From the NCBI GenBank assembly GCA_002384765.1, contig DGBM01000131.1, forward strand, positions 1 through 7,898: 7,898 nt of DNA. Reading direction: 5' to 3'. Numbering within the stretch: position 1 is the stretch's first letter; every line of letters starts with the position of its first letter. The notes under the pieces are model-generated. The model saw only the letters and a list, made by a program, of their open reading frames with translations. It was not told the origin of the DNA and did no database searches. This document shows, one piece after another, positions 1 to 7,072 of this stretch. Origin of the DNA: Demequinaceae bacterium UBA4004. Lineage in GTDB: Bacteria > Actinomycetota > Actinomycetes > Actinomycetales > Demequinaceae. The translations under genes were made by a program, and so were the position numbers.

Positions 1-458
<458 letters not shown>

Positions 459-1379
459 TCACGGCGAGGCAATCAAGGGCAAGTTTTCCGCCGTGCCGTA
501 CGAACCCGTTCCGCCGGCCGCCTGTTCTACCAGCGCAAACACTACTTGAGGCGGCGTCAGCGCCGCGTGCGTCGCGATGACAACACTCGGGCGATTCTTG
601 ATCGCGAGCGTAGTGCCATGCGCGATCGCCTCGGTGGCCACGGGCGGGCTTTCGATCTCGGAGAACACCACCACCACGGTGGCAGAGACGTATTGCTCCC
701 ACACGCCCGCCGCAAGGTCTGCCACAGTTCCCCCGCCTTCGGGTCCGTCCGCGGTCACCAACAGGAGCGCGTCGACCCGGCCCGTAGCGCGAGTATGCAC
801 CGACAGCAACTCCGAACGGGTCAGGACCTCGCGCAGCACATCCGCGCGATCCGCGGCGACCGCGTCCGACGGGAAGTCCACGCCCACATCCCCGGCGGTG
901 TCGGCGCCCGGGGGCACCGCTCCGGGAACCAGCGCCTGCACGATCGCATGCTGCAACACCTCGGTGGACGCAAGGCCGTCGACGCCCGCCACGGAGCCCT
1001 CGAGTTGATCGGCGATCTCGCTGCGGTACGCCGCGAACTCCGGCGCCCACCACTGTGCGCTCAGGGCCGCTTCGACTCCCACAGTGGCGCCCGCCTCCCC
1101 GAGTGCGGCGACTACCTGGTCCACGTCCTCCGCCGACACGCCGGCTGCGACGAGAACGGCGACGGACCTGCCGCCAAGTCTTCCCGCCACCGATGCCGTC
1201 GCCACGTCGCGGAGCCACGCGTCGCGCTGAGCGACCTGTGCCAAGGCGTCCTGGGCTTCCTGCCCGGGCGACGCGGCCGCACCCGTAACGGCCGCGTCCC
1301 GCGGTGTGGACATGCCCACCACCACTCCCACCGCCAGGGCGAGCACCAGGAACGCCGCAAACACCGCCCGCGATCGCAT
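459..1379 (-). CDS. steB: SteB / MctB-family membrane-anchored protein
   Basis: 306 residues, close to the length of mycobacterial Rv1698 (MctB, about 314), and in the same place between the steA homologue and pyrG. Residues 5-23 (AVFAAFLVLALAVGVVVGM) form one hydrophobic segment after a short Arg-containing start, suggesting a signal anchor with the rest outside the cytoplasm. The remainder is an Ala/Val-rich alpha/beta domain with no other membrane segment. Known of the family: in Corynebacterium, SteB works with SteA in cell separation, linked to peptidoglycan hydrolase control; the mycobacterial member has been described as a copper-related channel and is often labelled 'copper transporter'. 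This copy has no cysteine and few histidines, so a copper label is not supported by sequence. The FRYH-type motif I recall before the membrane segment in many members is absent. The start ATG shares one base with the steA stop (TGATG), implying translational coupling. Assignment rests mainly on position, length and topology. Confidence 0.82.
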   Translation of the reverse strand: MRSRAVFAAFLVLALAVGVVVGMSTPRDAAVTGAAASPGQEAQDALAQVAQRDAWLRDVATASVAGRLGGRSVAVLVAAGVSAEDVDQVVAALGEAGATVGVEAALSAQWWAPEFAAYRSEIADQLEGSVAGVDGLASTEVLQHAIVQALVPGAVPPGADTAGDVGVDFPSDAVAADRADVLREVLTRSELLSVHTRATGRVDALLLVTADGPEGGGTVADLAAGVWEQYVSATVVVVFSEIESPPVATEAIAHGTTLAIKNRPSVVIATHAALTPPQVVFALVEQAAGGTGSYGTAENLPLIASP

Positions 1380-2521
1380 CAGCCCACGCCCGTCACGCGC
1401 GACACCAGGTCACGCACGTGCGGGTGCAAGGCGAGTGCCGCCGCAAGCGCCAGCCCCGCAAGCGCCACCACGAGCCATCCTTGAAGGCGCGACCAGCGGG
1501 ACCTGTACAGCCTGGCAAGCGTGCGGCCGTCAATCCAGGCGGGCCCCGCGGCGACGCGTGCGAGCAGCGCCGATGCGCCGCTAGCGGAGTCCGCCAGTTC
1601 CGGGATCGAGGTGTCGACTCCCACGGTGGCGATCAACCTGGCGCCGGCCGACGCGGCAAGCGCGACGGCCAGATCGGCCGATTCCAGACGGGAATCGCTG
1701 CTGACGTGGCGGACCCCCAACGCGCCCAGGCGAGTGGTTGCCGTAGCGCTGGATTCGCCATGAATCACCACGCGGGAGGCGCGCGTCAGCACCTCATCGG
1801 ACACCGACTCGAGTGGGCCCACGATCACGTCGACACGATGGTGCTCCGCCACGAAATTCGCGGCGTCGCCGGTGACAATCACGATGGGTCGCACGTCGCG
1901 AACCACGGCACGCAGCGAAGCCAGTTGATTCCTGAACCCCGGCCCGGCGGTGACGACAAGCACATCCTTGCCGCCCAGATCGAGATCGAGATGCGGCACC
2001 ACATCGCCGTCGGCCAAAGCCGGCCCGTCTCGGTGAACCAGGTCGAGCGCGCTGGCGGTGAGCCGCGGCACGCGCGATGCGGCCGCCGTCTTCGCCTCGG
2101 CCACTCGCCGCTCGATGAGGGCGGCGTCCACGACACGACAGTCGGTCTTCTGGGACCCCATCATGACCACGGCCCGCGGGCCGTCGGAGTCGGGCTCGAC
2201 GGCGAAGTCGATGCTCGCCACGACTCCGTCGGTCGCCGCGATCAGGCCGCGATCGAGCGCGTCAAGGAGCGGAACGGATCGGGCCGCAAGTCGGGCGGCA
2301 CCGCGCGCCTCGAACCTGCCGGTGAGGCTCGCAGAGACGTTGATCACGCAGATGGGCTCGCGGTCGGCCAGCAGCTCCGCCGACGCGGCATCGAGGTCCG
2401 CCCTGTCGATCACGGCGATCTCGCCACGCTTCAGCCTTCGCGCAAGTGACCGCGGATCGTGACCGACACGGACAGGGGCGGAAACGGTCGTCGGAACACT
2501 GATCTTGCGAGAACGGCTCAT
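1379..2521 (-). CDS. steA: SteA, putative cytokinetic-ring / cell-separation protein
   Basis: 380 residues, the usual size for SteA. An N-terminal region containing LKRGEIAVIDRADLDAASAE (30-49) and a typical VINVSASLTGRF stretch (59-70) leads into a thiamine-pyrophosphokinase-like fold (about 185-300: DVLVVTAGPGFRN, then DVIVGPLESVSDE). The SteA-type C-terminal region ends in RLYRSRWS (337-344), followed by one membrane helix (349-365) and a short tail. Known of the family: SteA binds SteB at the division site and promotes separation of daughter cells in Corynebacteriales; catalytic activity is not established. Odd: the acidic residues expected from TPK-like motifs (DGGAD and GDxDS) are replaced by TGDAAN (217-222) and GPLES (235-239), so nucleotide or Mg binding may be lost. 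It begins 4 nt after the recN stop without a clear Shine-Dalgarno, and its stop overlaps the steB start, so expression is probably coupled. ATG at 2521 fits the usual N-terminus. Confidence 0.88.
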   Translation of the reverse strand: MSRSRKISVPTTVSAPVRVGHDPRSLARRLKRGEIAVIDRADLDAASAELLADREPICVINVSASLTGRFEARGAARLAARSVPLLDALDRGLIAATDGVVASIDFAVEPDSDGPRAVVMMGSQKTDCRVVDAALIERRVAEAKTAAASRVPRLTASALDLVHRDGPALADGDVVPHLDLDLGGKDVLVVTAGPGFRNQLASLRAVVRDVRPIVIVTGDAANFVAEHHRVDVIVGPLESVSDEVLTRASRVVIHGESSATATTRLGALGVRHVSSDSRLESADLAVALAASAGARLIATVGVDTSIPELADSASGASALLARVAAGPAWIDGRTLARLYRSRWSRLQGWLVVALAGLALAAALALHPHVRDLVSRVTGVG

Positions 2522-2525
2522 GCCG

Positions 2526-4211
2526 TCATGGTGCCACGTGAGAGTTCTCGAGCAGCTCTACGGCGTGCGCACGCGCCGAGGTAGAGTCCTGCTCTCCCGA
2601 CAGCAGGCGCGCGATCTCGGTGATGCGGTCGCCTCCGGTTACCTCGCGGACGTGTGACACGGTGACCGCGCCGTCGGACGCCTTTGACACGACTACGTGA
2701 TGGGCCGCGCACGCCGCAACCTGGGCAAGGTGAGTCACGACGAGCACCTGGTGTGTGCGCGCCAGCGCCGCCAGCCGCTGCCCCACCGCCTGGGCGGCCT
2801 TGCCGCCGACACCCGCGTCGACCTCGTCGAAGACGAAGGTGTGGGCGGGCCCACCTGCCTCCGCGAGGACCACCTCGATGGCAAGCATGATGCGCGACAA
2901 CTCGCCACCGGAGGCGGCCTCTGTCACGGGGCGGGCGGGCGCCCCGGTGTGAGCGGACAGCAGCAACGACACGTCGTCGGCGCCGAACGGGCCCGGTTCG
3001 CGCGGTTCCACCCGCATCTGCACCGTGGCGTCGGGCATCGCCAGCAGAGTCAACTCCTTCTCCACGTGAGCCGCGAGTGTCTCGGCGGCCCGACGACGCC
3101 CCTCGGATACCGTCTCGGCGCGCTCCAGCATGAGCGCACGCGCCTGATCATGAGCCGCCCTGGCGGCCGCGAGGCGATCCTCCCAAGCCGCATCCTCTCC
3201 CAATTCCTGCGCGATGCTCGCGCGCAGCGGCTCCAACTCGTCGGCGGGCCGCCCAAAGCGACGCTCGGCGGTACTGATGGTCGAGAGTCGCTGGTGCATG
3301 GCGTCAAGCCGCGCCGGGTCGGCCTCCAGGCGATCGAGGTACGACGCGAGTTCCTGAGCCACATCGGTCGCGCCATACAGGTAGTCGGCTACACGGGTCG
3401 CAAGTGCCTGGAGCGAGGCGTCGTGAGTGGAGGCCTCGTCGAGCGCGCGTCGCGCGGCCTCAAGATGAACAGCCGCGGTGGAGTCCATTTCCCCAGCCAA
3501 GGCGTCGTGGGCGGTCACCGTGAGCGAGCGCAGCGATTCCGCGTGTGCCAAGACTCGACCGGCGGACTCAAGTTCGTCCCGTTCGCCCGGCTGCACCGTA
3601 GCCTCTTCGAGCGCGGCCAAATCGTCCCTGAGTCGGGTGAGCCTTGCCCGCTCGACGTCTTCCGTCTCCACCATCCGGGCCAGCGCGTCGACCGCCTCCC
3701 GCCATGCCCCCCACGCCGCGCGGTACTGGGCGAGCGCATCGCCATGGCGCGGGCCCGCGTACGCATCGAGAAGTTGACGCTGGCGCGCCGGGGTGCGCAA
3801 CCGCACCTGATCGGCCTGACCGTGGACCGTGACGAGTTCCTCGCCCACGTGGGCGAGCAGTGCCTGGGGAACGGTCCGGCCCCCGAGGATCGACCGGGAC
3901 CGGGTTGTGGATCCGACGGTACGCACCACCGTGACCGTGCCGTCGTCATCGAAAACCGCCCCCGCGTCGACGGCCAAGGCGCGGCCCTCGGACGACTCCG
4001 GCAGGTCGTAGATGGCCTCGGCAACCGCCTCCTGGGCCCCCACGCGGACCGCGTCGGGCGTGGCCTTGCCCCCCAGGATGAGGCCCAGGCCAGTGAGCAC
4101 CATCGTCTTTCCCGCGCCCGTCTCGCCCGTCACCACTGTCAGCCCGGGGCGCAACGGCAGGCGCGCGGAAGCGATCACTCCCAACGACGTGATCGACAGT
4201 TCGTGTAGCAC
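2526..4211 (-). CDS. recN: DNA repair protein RecN
   Basis: SMC-like ATPase acting early in double-strand break repair by homologous recombination, on the nucleoid. The 561-residue length is normal. Visible: Walker A GETGAGKT (29-36), a long central region rich in Ala, Arg, Glu and Leu expected to form the coiled-coil arms (about 140-390), the ABC signature SGGELSRIMLAIE (434-446), Walker B FVFDEVDAGVGG (459-470, Asp462/Glu463), and the switch-histidine segment VLVVTHLAQVAA (His494). The C-terminal LLSGEQDSTSARAHA pattern is also typical of RecN. The start is GTG at 4211: it gives the family's usual opening (here VLHELSITSLGVI) and has AAGGAG 5 nt upstream, overlapping the nadK stop. An ATG at 4247 would add 12 residues inside nadK and lacks support. 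Gap to the nadK stop is 2 nt. No LexA/SOS-type box was recognised, so control is probably from the operon. Confidence 0.96.
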   Translation of the reverse strand: MLHELSITSLGVIASARLPLRPGLTVVTGETGAGKTMVLTGLGLILGGKATPDAVRVGAQEAVAEAIYDLPESSEGRALAVDAGAVFDDDGTVTVVRTVGSTTRSRSILGGRTVPQALLAHVGEELVTVHGQADQVRLRTPARQRQLLDAYAGPRHGDALAQYRAAWGAWREAVDALARMVETEDVERARLTRLRDDLAALEEATVQPGERDELESAGRVLAHAESLRSLTVTAHDALAGEMDSTAAVHLEAARRALDEASTHDASLQALATRVADYLYGATDVAQELASYLDRLEADPARLDAMHQRLSTISTAERRFGRPADELEPLRASIAQELGEDAAWEDRLAAARAAHDQARALMLERAETVSEGRRRAAETLAAHVEKELTLLAMPDATVQMRVEPREPGPFGADDVSLLLSAHTGAPARPVTEAASGGELSRIMLAIEVVLAEAGGPAHTFVFDEVDAGVGGKAAQAVGQRLAALARTHQVLVVTHLAQVAACAAHHVVVSKASDGAVTVSHVREVTGGDRITEIARLLSGEQDSTSARAHAVELLENSHVAP

Positions 4212-4213
4212 GC

Positions 4214-5059
4214 TTACTCCTTGGGCGCCCGGTGCGCGCCGCGCCAACCCTTGGTTTCCAAACCGAACTTGCGCACCAGACGCTCGGTGAACGGCGCGTC
4301 GGACGTTCGAGCAAGCCGCACGCGTTCGGCACCCAGGCGCACCTCGATCCGGCCGCCGCGGCCCACGGAGATCGTTTCGGCACCATCGAGCACGACCAGG
4401 CCCTCGGCCGGCGAGCGCTCCAGGACCTCAACGGCGAACAGGGAGCGGGGCCCGACGACCAGCGGTCTCGCGAAGAGCGCGTGGGCCGCCAACGGCACCA
4501 ACAGCAGCGCCTCGACATCCGGCCACACCACGGGGCCGCCGCCGGAAAAGGCGTGCGCCGTGGAACCGGTCGGGGTGGAGATCACCACGCCGTCGCAGCC
4601 AAAGCTCGACAACGGATGGCCGTCGACCTCGACGGCCACGTCAAGAGTCCGCAGCAGCTCGGAGCGCTCGATCGCCGCCTCGTTGAGGGCCCAGCCGGTC
4701 TCGACCGTGCCGTCGGGCTGTCGCACCACAATGTCGACGGTGCAGCGCTCCTCGACGTCAAACTCGCCCCGGGCGATGCAATTCACCGCGTGCGCTACAT
4801 CCCCACGCTCGAGCTCGGCGAGAAAGCCCACGTGGCCCATGTTGACGCCGAGCAACGGCGCGCCGGTGCCGTGGACCTCCCTGGCGGCGCGCAACATCGT
4901 TCCGTCGCCTCCGAAGACCATGACGGCGTCGATCGGACGGTCACCACTGTCGGAGCACACCTCGATCCCACGCTGCTCAAGTTCGGCGCGGGCGAGATCC
5001 GCAGCTTCAAGGGTCTCGGGTCGATGCGGATTCGCGACAATCAGAATGCGACGGGTCAT
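4214..5059 (-). CDS. nadK: NAD kinase (ATP or polyphosphate dependent)
   Basis: Phosphorylates NAD to NADP in the cytosol, the only route to NADP and hence NADPH; also called ppnK. Of 281 residues, the diagnostic motifs are all in order: GGDGT (50-54, catalytic Asp52), GVNMGHVGFLAE (71-82), the NE pair (126-127) in WALNEAAIER, and GCDGVVISTPTGSTAHAFSG (154-173). The C-terminal FTERLVRKFGLETKGWRG block is typical of actinobacterial members. GGDGT lies nearer the N-terminus than I recall for the mycobacterial enzyme, meaning a shorter first segment, as in Bacillus-type enzymes. Odd: the usual Tyr of the TGSTAY motif is His169 here. ATG at 5059 overlaps the tlyA stop by 4 nt (ATGA) and has GAAGGAAG just upstream; its stop overlaps the recN ribosome binding site. 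Function is secure; which phosphate donor it uses cannot be read from sequence. Confidence 0.96.
   Translation of the reverse strand: MTRRILIVANPHRPETLEAADLARAELEQRGIEVCSDSGDRPIDAVMVFGGDGTMLRAAREVHGTGAPLLGVNMGHVGFLAELERGDVAHAVNCIARGEFDVEERCTVDIVVRQPDGTVETGWALNEAAIERSELLRTLDVAVEVDGHPLSSFGCDGVVISTPTGSTAHAFSGGGPVVWPDVEALLLVPLAAHALFARPLVVGPRSLFAVEVLERSPAEGLVVLDGAETISVGRGGRIEVRLGAERVRLARTSDAPFTERLVRKFGLETKGWRGAHRAPKE
4217..4222 (-). promoter_or_regulatory. Ribosome binding site of recN
   Basis: The minus strand reads AAGGAG, then TAAGC, then GTG. This strong Shine-Dalgarno overlaps the last codons of nadK and sits 5 nt before the GTG at 4211. It decides the recN start in favour of GTG over the ATG at 4247, and suggests that ribosomes finishing nadK re-initiate on recN. 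Confidence 0.85.
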
Positions 5060-5877
5060 GGACTTCCTTCGACGAGCTCGGCGATCGCGGTGCTCAGCTC
5101 GTGCCCGGCGAGCACGCGCTGTTGCGCCGCCCCCTTAGCCTGCCATGCCTGACTGACCCAGACGAAGAATTCCACATTGCCGCTTGGACCAGGCAAGGGA
5201 CTGCGCACACATGCGCGGACGACGAGACCCTCGCGGTGGGCGCTTTCGCACACGGCGGTCACCGCTCGGGCCCGCAACGCGGGCGAGACCACCACCCCGT
5301 GCTTGTCGAGGCCACTCTTGCCCACCTCGAACTGCGGCTTCACCATCAGCAGGAAGTCGGCGTGACCCGCCGCAACCGCGCGCAATGCCGGAATGACCAT
5401 CGTGAGCGAGATGAACGACAAGTCCGCGACCACCAGGTCGGCTCCCGTCCCGGGAGACCCCTGCTCCATGTCCCGCACGTTGAGGCCCTCGACCACGGTC
5501 ACCCTTGCATCGGCGGCGACGCGGGGGGAGAGCTGACCGTGCCCCACGTCCACCGCCGTGACATGACTGACTCCGCGCTCGAGTAGCACTTGGGTGAAAC
5601 CACCCGTCGAGGCGCCAGCGTCAAGGGCGCGCCTGCCAACCACATCGAGCCCCAGCGGGCTCCACGCATCGAGCGCCCCGATGAGTTTGTGTGCGGCACG
5701 AGAAACGTAGTGGTCCTCCGCGCCAGCCAACGCAATGGTGATGTGGTCCGGGACCACGCGGCTCGGCTTGGTTTCAGGCTCGCCACCAACAAGGATGACG
5801 CCCTGTGAGATCAACTCTTGCGCGTGGGAACGCGACCGCGCGAGCCCGCGCGCATAGACGGCGCGGTCAAGCCGCAT
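5056..5877 (-). CDS. tlyA: TlyA, 16S/23S rRNA cytidine-2'-O-methyltransferase
   Basis: SAM-dependent methyltransferase of the TlyA (old name hemolysin A) family. In mycobacteria it methylates the 2'-OH of C1409 in 16S and C1920 in 23S rRNA, and its loss gives capreomycin/viomycin resistance. The 273 residues match the family (268 in M. tuberculosis). Domains: an N-terminal S4 RNA-binding domain (1-60, opening MRLDRAVYARGLARSRSHA), then a Rossmann methyltransferase with SAM-binding LDAGASTGGFTQVLL (85-99). The expected Lys-Asp-Lys-Glu set appears as Lys64, Asp152 (DLSFIS), Lys180 (MVKPQFE) and Glu236 (GNVEFFVW). All four are present, so it should be active. The start is well fixed: an in-frame TGA at 5886-5884 lies 7 nt upstream of this ATG. 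No good Shine-Dalgarno is adjacent (GAGGAA is about 18 nt away); the gap to the preceding small ORF is 12 nt, so coupling is likely. The stop overlaps the nadK start by 4 nt. Confidence 0.95.
   Translation of the reverse strand: MRLDRAVYARGLARSRSHAQELISQGVILVGGEPETKPSRVVPDHITIALAGAEDHYVSRAAHKLIGALDAWSPLGLDVVGRRALDAGASTGGFTQVLLERGVSHVTAVDVGHGQLSPRVAADARVTVVEGLNVRDMEQGSPGTGADLVVADLSFISLTMVIPALRAVAAGHADFLLMVKPQFEVGKSGLDKHGVVVSPALRARAVTAVCESAHREGLVVRACVRSPLPGPSGNVEFFVWVSQAWQAKGAAQQRVLAGHELSTAIAELVEGSP
5063..5070 (-). promoter_or_regulatory. Ribosome binding site of nadK
   Basis: The minus strand reads GAAGGAAG within the last codons of tlyA, 3 nt before the ATG at 5059 (5 nt from the AAGGA core). 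Together with the 4-nt ATGA overlap it confirms the nadK start and implies translation coupled to tlyA. Confidence 0.75.
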
Positions 5878-5889
5878 CGGCGGTCAGAC

Positions 5890-6060
5890 TCAGGATTCCT
5901 CGCGCAAGCGCGAGGCGAGGGAGTCTTGGATCTTGTCGAAGAACTCGGCTTGCTCGTCCACGTCCTCAGGAACTTCGCTGACGGCCTTGAGTGCCTGTTC
6001 GACCTCCGGGGGATAACGCACCTCGCCCAGGGGCTCACGGACTTCCTCGAACTTGCTCAT
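5890..6060 (-). CDS. Small acidic protein of unknown function (Rv1693 position)
   Basis: I do not recognise a function. The ORF encodes 56 residues: it begins MSKFEEVREPLGEVRYPPEV and ends IQDSLASRLREES. It has 16 Asp/Glu against 7 Lys/Arg, no Cys and no membrane segment; residues 36-53 (EQAEFFDKIQDSLASRLR) look like an amphipathic helix. Three lines of support suggest a real gene: AGGG 7 nt before the ATG, tight fit between neighbours (26-nt overlap with the phosphatase gene, 12-nt gap to tlyA), and the same place as the roughly 58-residue Rv1693 of M. tuberculosis between the phosphatase and tlyA. The competing reading frame here (5811-6038) gives an Arg/Ser/Pro-rich shadow with none of this support. 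The role could be an accessory to TlyA or the phosphatase, but that is only inferred from position. Confidence 0.82.
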   Translation of the reverse strand: MSKFEEVREPLGEVRYPPEVEQALKAVSEVPEDVDEQAEFFDKIQDSLASRLREES

Positions 6061-7072
6061 GTCGAAACCCTACTCCGAAGTCGGGGATGCTTCCACCGTC
6101 CACGAGCACCCCACCATCTGCCGCAGACCAGGCCGCAGCACACGCGGCCCGGAGGGCATCAATGCCGGTCCCCGACACCAGCAATTGACGACCGTCCACC
6201 GAGGCCGAGGCCCCACCGACGCTCCACGTCGTGCCCTCACGGCGAGGGAACGGGTGCGCTTCTGCCAGGCACTCAAGCGTCTCGCCGAGATAGGAGGGAC
6301 GCTGGTCCCTGGGCGCGAGCACCGCGTCCGCGGGCGAAGTCACTCCCGTGAAAACAAGGAGCCCCGGCATGCCCGCCGCCCTCGCTCCCTTGAGGTCGGT
6401 GTCGAGCCGGTCTCCGATGGCGAGAGGCCTTTCGGAGGCAACCGACGCTGCCGCAAGATGAAACATGGTGGGTTCGGGCTTACCGGCCGCCGTGGGGGTC
6501 ACACCGGTCGCGGCGACCACGGTTCCCACCAACGAGCCGTTCCCGGGCGCGATGCCTCGTTCGTTGGGAAGCGTGAGGTCGAGATTGGAGGCAAAGAACC
6601 TGGCACCCGCCTGCACCGCGTAGGACGCCTCCGCGAGGTCTCGCCACGAGATCTCGGGGACGAAGCCCTGCACCACGGCGTCGGGATTGTCGTCGGCGGA
6701 CGATACGAGCCTGAACCCGTACTCGATGAGCGCCGAGCGCAAGCCTTTGCCGCCCACCGCCAGCACCGTAGCGCCCGGTTCCAGGTCGGCAGCCATCAAC
6801 CGCGCCACCGCCTGGGCTGCGGTCAGCACCTCGTCCGAATCTGTGGGGATGCCAAGGCTGGTGAGGTGGTCCGCCACCTCGTGAGGCTCGCGACTGGCAT
6901 TGTTCGTCACGAACACGATGCTCATGCCGGCGTCGCGCGCGCCTTGCAGGGCCGCGGGCGCCGTGGGAATCGCCAGCGGGCCGCGGTAGGCGACGCCGTC
7001 CAGATCCACGAGGGCGGCGTCGAACCCCTCCTGCAGGGGGCCCTCGGACCCCTTCAACATCGACTCAGGCAT
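6035..7072 (-). CDS. HAD-IIA family sugar/glycerol phosphatase with C-terminal extension
   Basis: Cytosolic Mg-dependent HAD hydrolase of the NagD/PGP (IIA) type; its position and the Rv1692 example suggest glycerol-3-phosphate phosphatase activity in recycling of glycerophospholipid breakdown products, but the substrate is inferred. Numbered from ATG 7072 (345 residues): nucleophile motif ALVDLDGVAYRG (20-31, Asp23 and Asp25), motif II VFVTNNAS (53-60), the C2-type cap (about 85-190), motif III Lys198 in AAGKPEP, and motif IV IGDRLDTDLKGA (219-230). All catalytic residues are present. About 80 further residues follow (265-345), containing TTWSVGGASASVDGRQLLVS; this matches the extra C-terminal, GNAT-like domain reported for Rv1692 rather than simple NagD. 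Start choice: AGAGG is 9 nt before ATG 7072; ATGs at 7081 and 7078 are too close to it, and ATG 7060 is also possible. It overlaps the TPR gene by 8 nt and the small acidic ORF by 26 nt. Confidence 0.92.
   Translation of the reverse strand: MPESMLKGSEGPLQEGFDAALVDLDGVAYRGPLAIPTAPAALQGARDAGMSIVFVTNNASREPHEVADHLTSLGIPTDSDEVLTAAQAVARLMAADLEPGATVLAVGGKGLRSALIEYGFRLVSSADDNPDAVVQGFVPEISWRDLAEASYAVQAGARFFASNLDLTLPNERGIAPGNGSLVGTVVAATGVTPTAAGKPEPTMFHLAAASVASERPLAIGDRLDTDLKGARAAGMPGLLVFTGVTSPADAVLAPRDQRPSYLGETLECLAEAHPFPRREGTTWSVGGASASVDGRQLLVSGTGIDALRAACAAAWSAADGGVLVDGGSIPDFGVGFRHEQVRGSP
6068..6076 (-). promoter_or_regulatory. Ribosome binding site of the small acidic ORF
   Basis: The minus strand reads GGAGTAGGG inside the 3' end of the phosphatase gene; its AGGG part ends 7 nt before the ATG at 6060. 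It supports this 56-residue ORF as translated and picks its start, since the ATG lies within the upstream gene in another frame. Confidence 0.55.

Noticed and set aside
2697..4208. 503-codon open frame on the plus strand opposite recN
   Set aside because: Composition is Arg/Gly/His/Pro-rich without recognisable motifs, and it is the exact antisense of a fully convincing RecN; long open antisense frames are expected from high-GC codon bias.
3946..4518. 190-codon minus-strand frame bridging nadK and recN
   Set aside because: Out-of-frame reading across two well-supported genes; Arg/Trp/Ser-rich and without motifs.
4221..5152. Two plus-strand frames of about 305 codons opposite nadK
   Set aside because: They overlap each other in different frames and mirror nadK; neither resembles a protein family.
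5811..6038. 75-codon minus-strand frame competing with the 56-residue small ORF
   Set aside because: It overlaps tlyA by 67 nt, is Arg/Ser/Pro-rich, has no ribosome binding site and conflicts with the better-supported frame.
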